From Paratinospora sagittata (Eukaryota > Streptophyta > Magnoliopsida > Ranunculales > Menispermaceae), in NCBI GenBank assembly GCA_035771175.1, contig CM069598.1:16663438-16727437 (forward strand): a DNA stretch of 64,000 bases, in the 5' to 3' direction. The position numbers were made by a program, and so were the translations under genes. Shown here piece by piece: positions 50,637-61,215 of this stretch. Each line of letters opens with the position of its first letter. Position 1 is the first letter of the stretch. Under the pieces are notes generated by a model. It did no database searches, was not told the origin of the DNA, and worked only from the letters and a program-made list of their open reading frames with translations.

Positions 50637-50954
50637 CTTGAACGAGAAAAGGAAGATGTTGCCTCGGCTATTGAGTGTTTTGTAGAAGAATATGGTGTCA
50701 AAGAGCAAGAGGCGTATAATGAGCTTAACAAAAAGGTGGAACAAGCATGGAAGGATTTAAATGAAGAGAGCTTCGAAAAAAATAATACCATTGTTTCCAT
50801 GTCTTTAGTAATGTGGGTCATAAATCTTACGCGTATGGCCCATGTCATATACAAGTACGAAGATTGGTTTACTTGTTCAAATAATAAAAGGATGAAAGAA
50901 CACATAACGTCGCTATTCATAGATCCTGTAGCAGATGTGGAACCGAGAGCATGA
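50637..50954 (+). pseudogene. TPS exon 7, tandem copy 2 (open)
   Basis: Starts after TTTATGAAG like the true exon 7 and stays open to TGA at 50952-50954, encoding [15 protein letters not shown]... through ...VADVEPRA. Preceded by a T-rich acceptor-like tract copied from the end of intron 6. Includes the Glu of the second metal motif and the C-terminal helices. Without upstream exons of its own it could only be used as an alternative last exon. Confidence 0.85.
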
Positions 50955-51323
50955 CATGGATTTTGTTTTAATTTAATAAATCTTCACTTCCTTACATGTC
51001 TTCTACTTTTAAGCTTATTTTATGTGATTTTTTTATTTGTTTTTTATATATTTTTTAAAAGTTTTGATTTATGAAGCTTGAGCGAGAAAAAGGAGATGTT
51101 GCCTCGGCTATTGAGTGTTTTGTAGAAGAATATGGTGTCAAAGAGCAAGAGGCGTATAATGAGCTTAACAAAATAGTGGAACAGTGTAATACTCTGTATT
51201 TCACCAAAAAAAAAATTTACTATTTGGGCAACGCCCGAACGTTCAGGCGCATGCCAGAACGTTCAGGCGCAATGCCAGAACGTTCATGCGCAATGTCAGA
51301 ACGTACAGGCGCAATGCCAGAAA

Positions 51324-51839
51324 ATCACACTAGTAAAGGAACGACTTCGTGTTGCACAAAGTCGACAAAAGAGCTATGCTGACAAACGACGACAACCTCT
51401 AGAATTTGATACGGGGGACTTTGTTTTTATACAAGTCCAGCCCACCCGAGGTGTCAAACGCTTTGGGATCAAAGGAAAGCTCTCCCCGCGGTATATCGGT
51501 CCATTTTCGATCATTGAACGTATTGGCAAACTTGCTTATCGTCTGTCCCTTCCATCGTCCATGCCTAAGGTTCATGACGTTTTTCATGTATCTATGCTTC
51601 GCAAGTATCGTCCTGATCCTTCGCATATCATCCCTTTAGTCGAGGTTCGGGTTGAGGAAGGAAATAAGTATCAAGAGAAAGCAATACAGATTTTAGATAG
51701 AAAAACTAAAGAACTACGGAGACGTAGCATACCACTTGTGAAAGTGCTCTGGGATCACCACGGCATAGAGGAAGCTACATGGGAACTAGAATCCACAATT
51801 AAACAGAAATACCCTGAATTGTTTTCTAGTACCACCTGA
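51324..51839 (+). pseudogene. Gypsy integrase C-terminus with chromodomain
   Basis: 171 codons in one frame ending TGA. Shows QSRQKSYADKRR, GDFVFIQVQPTRGVKRFG, GKLSPRYIGPFSIIERIG, the HDVFHVSMLRKYRPDPSHI motif and a C-terminal chromodomain-like stretch (VKVLWDHHGIEEATWELES...KYPELF). This order is diagnostic of plant chromoviral Ty3/gypsy pol, whose chromodomain directs integration to chromatin. The 5' end is the deletion junction with LTR sequence, so there is no proper start. Confidence 0.88.
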
Positions 51840-52076
51840 TGATGTGATACATTGTATTATTTTCACTTATAAATACCAGGATGAAACATTGTTTACACCT
51901 ATCTTCATACATTGTTTCACTTGAATAACTACGCAGATGTCTGCAAATCATATCAATGGCTATAGTGATGCACACACGCAGTGGCTCCTTAGCAACCTGT
52001 GGCTACTTCACAAGCAATACCCCTCATCCATACTTGACTTGATTTCGAGGGCGAAATCCCTTTAAGGGGGGTAGAG

Positions 52077-53293
52077 TGTAATACTCTGTATTTCAGAAAA
52101 AAAAAATTACTATTTCGGCAACGCCCGAACGTTCAGGCGCATGACAGAACGTTCAGGCGCATGCCAGAACGTTCAGGCGCAATGCCAGAACGTTTAGGCG
52201 CATGCCAGAACGTACAGGCGCAATGCCAGAACGTTCAGGCGCCAAAAATCTCTATATAAGGAACCCTCCTCATTCTCATTTCTCACACCAAAATCACTCT
52301 CCTTATGATTTTTCTTTCTCTTTCCACTCATTCTAAGTTTTTAGTTTTTGAGACTCTCTGATCGAGACTCTCAGTACGGTGCAACGAAGTTCTGTCCGGA
52401 AGAAAGCGCCAGATCGGAAATAAGAAGTTTTTTATCTGAAGGTGGGGAACGAAACATAGGTTTGCGTGTTTCATAACTTTTATTAAAGTTTACATTCACT
52501 TATTATTATGTCTACTATTCATTTACACTGCATTATGTCAATAATGTTTATGACCTGGATGTCCTAACTTTGCACGTCGTGATACCGACCCTGATAAGGA
52601 TCACCAGACGTTGCCAAAGTCAGTCTAAATGTCAAGAAAAGACCAGACTAGTAGACTAGACTAGTTCATGCATTGGCATCATACATATCACCACCTAGGG
52701 ACGTATATGGTTTATGACTCATAGAATAGTTAGAAGCATTGCTCACTATTCATTATATTTCTCTGGAGAGGGACGTACATGAGAACCCGGTTACACCCGG
52801 GGAGGGACATCAGTACGTGAATTCAGAGCGTCGTTCCTGTACGTGAATTCAGGTGATGTACGTTCATAAAACCATTAATACGTGACGGTGTCATGCATAC
52901 ATTCATATTGATTGATTATAATGCTCACGTGTGTATTTAAGATATTTGATATTGAAGTATGCTTTATTAATTGTTATATTCATGCACTATTTACCCACTG
53001 AGCGCGTTAAGCTCACTCCAATATTATCAAATCTTTCACAGGAAATTAGGGTGGACTGGGTGCAGGTTATGGGGCCCACATTTTGTACCCTTTGTATGAA
53101 TCATTGGGTATTTTGGGAGTATGTTCCCTTGACCATTTTATGTACAAAAGTATTCTGAATTATATGAAATCAGATTTGTACTGTATATTGTATTTCCGCT
53201 GCGCACTCTGTTATTACCATTATGATTGTTCCAAATGCGCGCCCCGTCCGAGAGTGTACCGCCTGTTTAGGCGCGTCCGGGCGGGGTGTTACA
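52077..53293 (+). repeat. 3' LTR with about 20-bp CAGAACGTTCAGGCGCATGC repeats
   Basis: Near its 5' end (52119-52241) it carries six imperfect repeats of CAGAACGTTCAGGCGCATGC. The 5' LTR piece has four (51229-51320). A likely TATA (CTCTATATAAGGAACCC) is at 52249. The open frame 52931-53158 has no family resemblance. Confidence 0.85.
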
Positions 53294-53628
53294 AACAAGC
53301 ATGGAAGGATTTAAATGAAGAGAGCTTCGAAAAAAACAATACCATTGTTTCCATGTCTTTAGTAATGTGCATCATAAATCTTACGTGTATGGCCCATGTC
53401 ATATACAAGTACGAATATTGGTTTACTTGTTCAAATAATAAAAGGATGAAAGAACACATCACGTCGCTATTCATAAATCCTGTAGCAGATGTGGAACCGA
53501 GACCATGACATAGATTTTGTTTTAATTTAATAAATATTCGCTTCCTTACATGTCTCCTACTTTTAAGCTTATTTTATGTGATTTTTTTATTTTTTTTTAT
53601 ATTTTTTTTTAAGTTTTAATTTATGAAG

Positions 53629-53861
53629 CTTGAACGAGAAAAGGGAGATGTTGCCTCGGCTGTTGAGTGTTTTGTAGAAGAATATGGTGTCAAAGAGCAA
53701 GAGGCGTATAATGAGCTTAAAAAATGGTGGAACAAGCATTGAAAGATTTAAATGAAGAGAGCTTCGAAAAAAACAATACCATTGTTTCCATGTCTTTAGT
53801 AATGTGCGTCATAAATCTTACCCGTATGGCCCATGTCATATACAAGTACGAAGATTGGTTT
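53629..53861 (+). pseudogene. TPS exon 7, tandem copy 4, frameshifted and truncated
   Basis: Starts after TTTATGAAG. A base is lost in CTTAACAAAATGG (now CTTAAAAAATGG, near 53721). The homology stops at ...YKYEDWF (53861), where unrelated coding sequence begins. An open frame starting in this copy (53724) runs on into that sequence. Confidence 0.85.
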
Positions 53862-54300
53862 CCCCAAATTCACCCCAACCTCTCCCCAGCAGCTATCCTC
53901 CTTTCCTTCTATTCATTCATCTTTTTCACGGACCTCGCCGGTTTATCAGCAGATTATGATCAAAGATTCTTAAATTGCTCTCATTTCTTCAACTGCGAAA
54001 CTGGAACCATTAAATATTGTGGCCACCCAGGTTACTATCTCGAATGCAGAGACGACTCCAAGACCCAAATACAGATTTCATCTCTGAAATACCAAGTGTT
54101 CAATGTCGATCAAGACTCCCAAATCATGCGAATTACCAGAACCGATTTCATAGACAATATTAATAATAATCCTTCTCGCCCTCCAAATTACACCATCATG
54201 CTATGGTGGTGGGTTCCACCACCCACCAGAGGGACCCAACAAATTCCACCCTCGATCTCAATCTCTTTAATTACACTCCAGGAACGGGCTTTTTACATGA
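53862..54300 (+). pseudogene. Captured 5' fragment of a receptor-like kinase (GUB_WAK extracellular domain)
   Basis: Encodes a signal-peptide-like hydrophobic stretch (AAILLSFYSFIFFTDLAGLS), then YDQRFLNCSHFFNC, KYCGHPGYYLEC, QISSLKYQVFNVD and IMRITRTDF. This is the cysteine-rich galacturonan-binding pattern at the N-terminus of LRK10-like/WAK-like receptor kinases. The expected GYPFW segment between the second cysteine and YCGHPG is missing. Around 54240 the homology shifts frame (NSTLDLNLFNYTPGTGFLHDY is in another frame). There is no transmembrane segment or kinase domain. It is joined directly to TPS exon 7 copy 4. Confidence 0.82.
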
Positions 54301-54435
54301 TTACCCTTGAAAAAAATAACTATTTCACAAATGCCATCCATACAAAAATATTGTCAGGATTGCCCTAATTTACTGTTCATAATCCAGTCAGCGTGCCAAA
54401 CAAGCGCCACGTCGGCGCAGATGTGACATTTTTTT

Positions 54436-54662
54436 TCAGTGAAGGAAAGGCGTCTAAAGACGCCTTCCCTTCATTATATTTTTTTTAAGTGAAGAGAAGA
54501 CGTCTTTTCAAAAGATGCCTTCCCTTCATAAATTTTTTTTTTACAAGTGCAAGGGAAGGCGTCTTTTCAAAAGACGTCTTCCCTTTAAAAATACTTTTTT
54601 GCATAAGGGAAGAGTTTTTTTTAAGGCAAGGGAAGACGTCTTTTCAAAAGACGCCTTCCGTT
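54436..54662. repeat. Subterminal palindrome array, left
   Basis: Four copies of a hairpin-forming unit of the type GAAGGCGTCTTTTCAAAAGACGCCTTCCC (shown here only in outline), at about 54443-54475, 54490-54530, 54553-54590 and 54629-54663. The open frames 54489-54812 and 54515-54883 are translations of these repeats. A matching pair of units lies at 55455-55530. Confidence 0.8.
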
Positions 54663-54825
54663 GCCTTCAAAAAAAAAATAATCTCTCTCTCTATTACTCA
54701 CTCCTCTGTCGGCTACAAATCACATGCGAGACCATTTTGCAAGCTTCCAAAGCTAACTCATCTCACTTTTCTTCTACTTCTTCAACTTTTCCAAAGTTTT
54801 TTTTTCATTTAATAAACTCATCAGC

Positions 54826-55176
54826 ACCCGCCCTGAAACCCACCTTCAGAACTTCCACAATCAGCTTCTCATTCAGAAATTGATCAGCAAATAAAGGCCA
54901 GGTTATCATTCCAACCCGTGCACTCACCCCTTCCAATGTTGAATTCCACCCACAATGTGTTATAAACCCCCCAGTTGCTGGGTGTGAAAGAATCATCACT
55001 TGTGGTGCCCATCCCCTTATCACCAATCCCCCGTTTCCTATTCTCTCCTCAAATTTCTCTTCAGACATCCAATTTTCTAGTTCTTTATTCCCATCTCCAC
55101 CTCCTATCACCCAAATAAATGGGTGGTTTGATGCTTCAAGGGCCAACCCAATTTCTTCTTCTTCTACTACTAGTAG
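54826..55176 (-). pseudogene. UDP-glycosyltransferase fragment (PSPG box)
   Basis: Minus-strand frame with [19 protein letters not shown], then [33 protein letters not shown] and [11 protein letters not shown]. These are the plant secondary-product glycosyltransferase signature that binds the UDP-sugar: W of WAPQ, H of SHPATGG, HCGWNS, and DQ at the end for sugar choice. The resemblance is to the UGT73-type group. Only about 110 residues of a protein normally near 480 are present, starting in mid-domain; no promoter or start. One expected glycine-valine-proline (GVPM) reads RVGM. Captured fragment, not a working enzyme. Confidence 0.85.
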
Positions 55177-55673
55177 CTAGCACAAATATTTCAAAAGAAA
55201 AGGGCAAAAAAAAACCCAACTATTGATTTCAGAGCAAAACCCAGTTTGAAAATCAACCCAACACAGATCCAAAATGGAGTTGAAAATATGGAGAGAACCA
55301 GCTGTTGTGGATGGTTGTTCTTGAATTTGGAGAAACCAAAAAAATATACGGAAAAATCCCGGAAGGGTGGGTTGTAAAAACTGAAGTTGCCCATGGTTTT
55401 GCATCTAAAAACTGAAACTGCCCTATTTTAATGCAAAAAAAAATTTATTTAAAGGGAAGGCGTCTTTTGTTGCACTTGTAAAAAAAAAATTTGAAGGGAA
55501 GGCGTCTTTTCAAAAGACGTCTTCCCTTTACTTAAAAAAAATGCCACCTCCGCGCTGATGTGGCGCTTGTTTGGTGTGCTGACTGTGTAATGAACAGTAA
55601 AGTATGGCAAATGAGTCATTATTTGTATGTGGATAACATTTGTGAAATTTTTTTTTTTGAAAGGTAATCATGT

Positions 55674-56060
55674 CATTGGGCCCTCCGGGAACCATAAATC
55701 CGGTTGCGCCGGTGGCGTTTCTACCACGGTTGATAAGAAGTATAGCTAAAGAGAATTGAAGAATGTTCTGCAATATGACCACAATATTTTATTAAATTCT
55801 AGTTAGTTGTGAGCTATCTTCCAAAATAACTCTCTAAAAAGAAGAATTTGTAAAGGTGATCCTCTTTCACCATATTTTGTTCACCTTATGTGTCACGTCT
55901 ATTTCTTTTCAATTGTTTAAAGAACAAGATGCATTTCAATTAAGAGGACTTAGCACAAGCACATTTTAAGTTGCTCTCATTTCCTACTTGTCTTTGATGC
56001 CAACAGAATTCTCCAACCACCTCTCTATTCATATTTAAATCTTATAATTCACACTCTACT
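55674..56060. other. Relic of TPS 3' flank
   Basis: 55734-55990 matches 21600-21790 (GAATTGAAGAATGTTCTGCAA, AGAACAAGATGCATTTCAAT, AAGTTGCTCTC), with an extra 50-60 nt in the middle. This marks the right border of the ancestral TPS unit. No gene. Confidence 0.65.
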
Positions 56061-59000
56061 TAGAGGTGTCAATATGGCCGCTCACCCAACCCTAACCTAA
56101 CAAGCTCGATAAAAAATTGGGCTAAACTAGCCCAACTTATTATTAAATCGAACTAAGTTGAACTGGGTCAACTTGTTAAATCACTAGCCCAACCCTACTT
56201 ATAACCTGTTAAAAATTTAAAATAGGTTGGGTTAGGCTTCACCCATAGACCAAATAAACAGGCGAATGGGTTAGAACTACGGGCCAAGATAGCGGGCCAA
56301 GTAGGCTTAAATTGTGGGTTAAGAGATTAATTATTAAATTGAACAAAATTTGATATTGTAAAATAAAATATTATTTATATTTATTTAATTTTAAGTAACA
56401 TAGAAAACAAATTGAGGGATTAAAAAAAATTACAAAGAAATTAAAATAAACAAATTTCTTTCGGTACAATGTCCTAAAAGAATTACTAGAAGTATTTACA
56501 AATTGCTAAAAAAATGTAATTTCTAAAATATATTAAATATAAGTTAATTAATTATAAAACATAAAATATTAAAACAGTTATCCTTCTTCTTCCTCTTCAT
56601 CAACATCCTTCATTATATTATCTAAAGGTAATAGAGTAGAAGTGTGGGCCGCTTTTTTTTTTATGTAGAGAACAATAACTATTTTGAATTAAAGTATGTC
56701 AACGAGAAATTAAAAAGTTAACAAGAACAGTAGAAGTAGAGCATAATTAATAAACAACCTTTTTGTAAAAATCTAGTCTAATAAAAAAAAATTACTTCAA
56801 ATTACTTAATTTAATAAAGTAAAATTTTAAAACATTTTTCTAAACTAATATGAAATAGATGTGATAAAACATTTGAATAATTTTTTATTTAAATAACGGT
56901 AACGTACTTAACTTAATATAATAAGATTTGAAAAAAATCTCCCAAAATTGATACCAAAGGAAATGATAATGGCAACTTACTTCATTTGATTAGAATAATT
57001 CTTTTAAAAGCTTTCCTAAAATTAAAATGATATACAGATTTTGAGTTAACTTCTACTATTAATTTATATAAAGTAAAAATTACTTAACTTAATTAAGGTA
57101 AAATTTTAAAACTTTCTTAGATTAAATATAAAGAAGATATAATATAAAGAATTTGAGTGAAGAATTTTTGCCGGTATATATATATATTAGAAATAGTTTA
57201 GAAAATGAGGATATATATATATTTTTTAAAATTTTTCTTAATTAAGATTTTTAAAAGTCCTTTGAATAAGTACAAAAATATTTTAGAAAATAAGAAAAAA
57301 AAACTTTCTTTTTTTTCTAGTTTTTAAGTTTAAAACTATTTAATTTAAATAATAAAAGATTACAAAAACTTTATTAGAAAATAAAAAATATCAGCTAACG
57401 AATTTTAGTTAATTTATATGAATTTGGTATATTTATATATATATTCTTTTTTATAGTAACGACGACTTTATTTCTAAAATTATTTAATAATTTAATAAAA
57501 GAGATTTAAAATATCTCTGTTGGGCTCACATTTAGTAGTGAGCCCCACTCCAAATTAAAAAAGAAAAATAAACAAAATATTTGGTCTCACATGTTTTATA
57601 TAAAATAAATGATCTAATTTTAACTATTGATGTGGTAGGTGAGATCAAATTCTAGTCATTGATATGGTAAGTGAGATCTAATCCTAACCATTAATATAAT
57701 AGTTGAGATCTAATCCTAGTCATCCATTCATTACCAATTAATTATAAGTTTGTCGTCTATCATAATTATAAATAAGGGCTCCGAATTCAATTCAATTCAT
57801 TCAGATGTAAACGATCAAAATTTGTTACGAGTTCTCTATAGAAGAATTCTTCTAGATCAAGAGAAAGAGTTTCATTGTTCTCTCCTTGAAAGTAAAAAGA
57901 GAGTTGTAATCTACAATTCGTAGTAGAGTTTCCTACATTCTACCCGTGAATGTATGTCTCGGACCCGAACCACATAAAATCTCTGGGTTTCTACTTTTTA
58001 CTGTTGTCTTTATTTTACCATTTAGTCGTGTAATACAATATAGTCCCTTAAGAATTAGTATTGAGACATCTTGAAATTCCTAGTATGCTATGTGGTTGCG
58101 GCCTTGTCTAATCTACCACATCAGAAAAGTCTTCTCGGATATACGATACTACTCAAGTATACATCACCATTCACGTGTGCGATACTATTTACGTACACGA
58201 TGCTATTCATCTACGTGACACTATTTATATATACGACACTATTTATGTATATTGCATTATTCACAAGAAATAGTAGAAATTGACGTATATTAACTATTCG
58301 CAACATACTACTATTCATGCATGTACCTTGTCAAGGAATCAATGTATTATACTGTTACTCTATTGAACCAGCAATTATTTAATTAGCCAGACTCAGTCTT
58401 ATCCTTAGTAACTTTAAATAGTGAACGAGAGGCAGTTTGTTACTTCAGAAAACTTAATATTTAAGCAGGTCCATTGTGATCCTATCTCTTAACCTGGGGA
58501 CTAGTCTGGTTAATTTTATTAAAATTTGCTCACTCTGTAAAGGTAATACTAGATGTCCAAATAAGGCACGTGGTACAGTTGATCCTTACATACATCACTA
58601 GACACTGCAAATCACGCAAGAGTACAACAGGCGAACAAACAACTTGACAGGTTCCAACTCAGCATGTCCCCTCCAATATACTACTATTTGGTGTTGGTCA
58701 AATTTTGTACCAACAATTTCTTAAAATGTATGCAATTTTTATTTTATTTATATAATAAGGATTTATAAATGTATAAGTATGTATTGTTCATAGATAAAAA
58801 TAGCTATTTAGAATTTTTATTTAAGGAAAGATATATAAAGGTTAAAGAATTAACTATTTTGATTGGGCTCAGCTCAAACAACATTATATTGGGTTGTTAG
58901 GCTGAGCTGTAGGCTTAGCCCAAACAACATTATAGTGGATTGTTAGGTCGGGCCGGGCTTCAAGAGATTACCCCAATCCACCCACTCTATGATAACGGGA

Positions 59001-59103
59001 GGGTTGGGCCAGCCCAACATTTGAGTTGAGTCTGTGCTTGGATCGAGCTAGACAGGCCGGTTCGGACCAAGCCCATATGTTGTACCCTAAATTGACACCC
59101 TTA
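56061..59103. mobile_element. Putative non-autonomous hAT-type element
   Basis: Ends are TAGAGGTGTCAAT and ATTGACACCCTTA, imperfect inverted repeats of the hAT-like GGTGTCAA type. Subterminal regions are rich in CAACCC/GGGTT and AGCCCAAC motifs on both sides (56085-56300 and 58860-59080). The interior is AT-rich with no transposase, and contains the solo LTR at 57518. No 8-bp target duplication was recognised. Confidence 0.4.
57518..58715 (+). mobile_element. Solo LTR (1.2 kb), TGTTGG ... CCAACA
   Basis: Starts TGTTGGGCTCAC and ends TTTTGTACCAACA, with flanks ATCTC (57513-57517) and ATTTC (58716-58720), a possible 5-bp duplication with one change. Contains CATAATTATAAATAAGGGCT (promoter-like) and 58140-58270 repeats of the CGATACTATTCACGTACA type. 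Related LTRs: 3481-3892 with 13090-13556, and 37290-38159. The frame 58071-58283 is the repeat. Confidence 0.75.
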
Positions 59104-59380
59104 GATAAGTTTTGGATAGGTTAGGGCCGGTACTAAACTGTCCAAAACTTGCCTAGATGTGTATATATATAAAAAAATTGTGCCTATTTTTAGATAAATT
59201 AAAAAAATCATGTCTATATTTGTCAAAAATTCTTCTTGGTTTGGGTTCTTCATTCTATATATGACCATATGATTGCGTAAACCCTCTTCCTTCGAACCTT
59301 GGTCTTCCTCCTCACCAAATCTCAAGCTATCCTAAACATTATTCTATGATGCTCATGCCATCCTTTCCGTTCCACTAGTC

Positions 59381-59663
59381 AATCAGGATGTCATAATAAA
59401 CTGATTTTGCATTATTCTAAATTTGATATCTAGTACTCTAGGAAATCAGGTCAATCAAATTGTCATAATAAACTAATTTTGCATTATTCTAAATTTGATA
59501 TCTAGTACTCTAGGAAATCAGGTCAATCAGGATGTCATAATAAACTAATTTTGCATTATTCTAAATTTGATATCTAGTACTCTAGGAAATCAGGTCAATC
59601 AAAATGTCATAATAAAATAATTTTGCATTATTCTAAATCTGGTATCTACTCTAGGAAATAAGG
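59381..59663 (+). repeat. 72-bp minisatellite, about 3.9 copies
   Basis: Unit AATCAGGATGTCATAATAAA... repeats with an exact 72-bp step at 59381, 59453, 59525 and 59597. The last copy has a few changes and a short deletion at its end. No coding content. Confidence 0.92.
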
Positions 59664-59734
59664 TTATAGGGTTACTTGCCAACTAAGTGTTGTTGGTTCT
59701 CTTTTCAAAATGCACAAGTGAACCCAACCCTCCT

Positions 59735-60620
59735 CAAAATCCTTCCCCATTGTGGAACACAATCTGGTCTCTTTCCATAGCCAACAAGATAAAGTTTTTT
59801 TTCTTTGGAAATGCATCAATGGTTTCCTTGCATATAGAGAAAATCTATGTTATCAGAAGCGGTTTGATGATGATGCTCGTACTTCATGCAACAAAGCTTT
59901 TGAATCTTGTTTTCACTCTCTATTTCATTGTGCGTTTGCTAAAGCTTTTTGGTTTGAGAGCCCATTGAATGTTCATTCTTCAACTTTTCACAGGAGGACT
60001 TTCTCAAAAATATGTGGTTTCTTACCTTTCCAAGATGAAGATATATAGCTATCTTGTAATTCAATGGACTTCATTTAGTCTCTGGAGCTTGTCAATTAGT
60101 TACGCCTTGCAGCTATCAGTCCATTGCCATCTCACAAGCTCTTCATAGACGTAGTTTTATGCCTGCGCACATAATATTTTACATATGGTTGGGCCCTTCT
60201 TCTCCTAGTTTATGAGAGCATCTTTCGATTCGGTTTTCATTTTGTTGGACCTTCTATATTAGTTGATATGTCAAAAGCAACTATAATCCTCCATGCAATC
60301 AAAGCAATCCAACCTCTTCTTCAAAGCATCATGATCATCTCACACTCCCTTATAACGATTAAAGGCTCGTCTAACATTTCCAAGGAGGCTCAAGTTGTAT
60401 TTATTTTTCATGATATATATAAGAGCCGTCCTTGCTTGAGTCCTCTGACACTGAGTGGTTTTAGGATGTTTATCGGCATATCAACACAACTGCTCATGCA
60501 TTGCATTTACTGGTTGAGCATATGCTATATGGCCCCATTGTGTTGCCCTTTGGTTAAGTCCACACATATTGCCTTTAGATTAATGAAATTCTCATTTGAC
60601 AAAAAAAGATTAGAAAAAAA
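59735..60620 (+). mobile_element. LINE (L1-type) 3' fragment: RT zinc-binding and RNase H-like relics
   Basis: 59750-60040 encodes, across one frame change at a T-run near 59795, PLWNTIWSLSIANKIK, then FFLWKCINGFLAYRENLC and ESCFHSLFHCAFAKAFW. This is the zf-RVT domain found after the reverse transcriptase of plant LINEs. 60268-60450 (ILHAIKAIQPLLQSIMIIS, then FHDIYKSRPC) fits the RVT_3 RNase H-like domain. The tail GATTAATGAAATTCTCATTT followed by an A-run (60602) fits a LINE 3' end. Several frame breaks; inactive. Confidence 0.75.
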
Positions 60621-61069
60621 AACTCTCGAACATGAATGGTATTTCTCCATTGATTTCGCAATTAAGATTTATAATTTCTCCGTCTTAACTTGTTAAATTA
60701 CACAATTTACTCAAAATAAAACAACAGTGCACAAAGATCTATAATTAATTCTTCACCAATTAATTTACTTTTTGCATCATCATATTGATATAAATGAAAC
60801 AAAAAAGGAGAGATCTAATGAATAGTTTGGAAATAAAAAATAATAATAAAAAAAACGGAGCAATTTAACTTTTTTTTGTCCCTAAACAACCAAAAAAAAA
60901 GACTTACGTGTGATTTTGTAACTCTACTATTAACTTCAAAAAAATTGAGACATTTATAGACAAGTGAGACAGAATTCTTCATTAGTTGTGTTGTGAGGGG
61001 CTTTTCTTTGTCAAACTTTATTTGTTATATTGGACCATTTTATACAAACAAATCCTTCTACATCATTGA
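60621..61069. other. AT-rich, nothing recognised
   Basis: No gene, repeat or regulatory element could be supported here. Confidence 0.5.
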
Positions 61070-61215
61070 GTCAAAGACAATGGTGACAGTTTAATTGAGG
61101 ATGCACAACAATTTCTAACTTCATACGAAGCTGAAGAGATTTAAACCCTCCACCTTATATGGGGGACAGTAGATGTCTAAGCGAGTGAGCTACTAATCAT
61201 TGGCATGTTGTAAGG
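61070..61215 (-). mobile_element. SINE-like sequence, minus strand
   Basis: On the minus strand: an A-box-like TAGTAGCTCACTCGCTTAGAC, then a B-box-like GGAGGGTTTAAATCTC about 25 nt later. Spacing and order fit a tRNA-derived SINE head; the tail is not clear. Confidence 0.45.

Larger units (their letters stand above)
51185..53293 (+). mobile_element. Internally deleted chromodomain Ty3/gypsy element
   Basis: Order: partial 5' LTR (51185 to about 51320), integrase C-terminus and chromodomain (51324-51839), polypurine tract (TTTAAGGGGGGTAGAG, 52061-52076), complete 3' LTR (52077-53293, 1217 bp). The LTR starts TGTAATACTCTG and ends GGGGTGTTACA. Target repeats are AACAG (51180-51184) and AACAA (53294-53298). 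Gag, protease, RT, RNase H, most of integrase and most of the 5' LTR are missing, probably by one deletion. Confidence 0.9.
51077..53508 (+). pseudogene. TPS exon 7, tandem copy 3, split by a gypsy element
   Basis: First part 51077-51184 ([15 protein letters not shown]... to ...NKIVEQ); second part from 53294-53298 (repeat of the target site) to the TGA at 53506-53508 ([15 protein letters not shown]... to ...DVEPRP). The retroelement at 51185-53293 lies between. Apart from the insertion the exon frame is intact. Confidence 0.88.
54298..55673. mobile_element. Pack-type TIR element carrying a UGT fragment
   Basis: Terminal inverted repeats of about 130 bp: 54298-54435 and 55538-55673. They share (in opposite orientation) TTTCACAAATG, TTTACTGTTCAT, CAGTCAGC, CCAAACAAGCGCCAC and GGCATTT. 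Inside each end are palindromic arrays around AAGGCGTCTTTTCAAAAGACG. The middle holds a UDP-glycosyltransferase fragment (minus strand). The structure resembles a Mutator-like non-autonomous element, but no clear target duplication was found. Confidence 0.7.

Noticed and set aside
52119..52241. Regular 20-bp GC-rich repeats that look superficially like a CRISPR array
   Set aside because: The repeats are contiguous or nearly so, without unique spacers of fixed length, and they lie within the LTR of a plant retrotransposon.
54489..54883. Two overlapping open frames of 107 and 122 codons
   Set aside because: They translate the hairpin repeats and the T-rich tract of the TIR element; there is no protein family resemblance.
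16806..55673. A functional biosynthetic gene cluster (TPS with UGT and receptor kinase)
   Set aside because: The UGT and the kinase-type sequence are short captured fragments inside or beside a transposable element, and no intact modifying enzyme is present.
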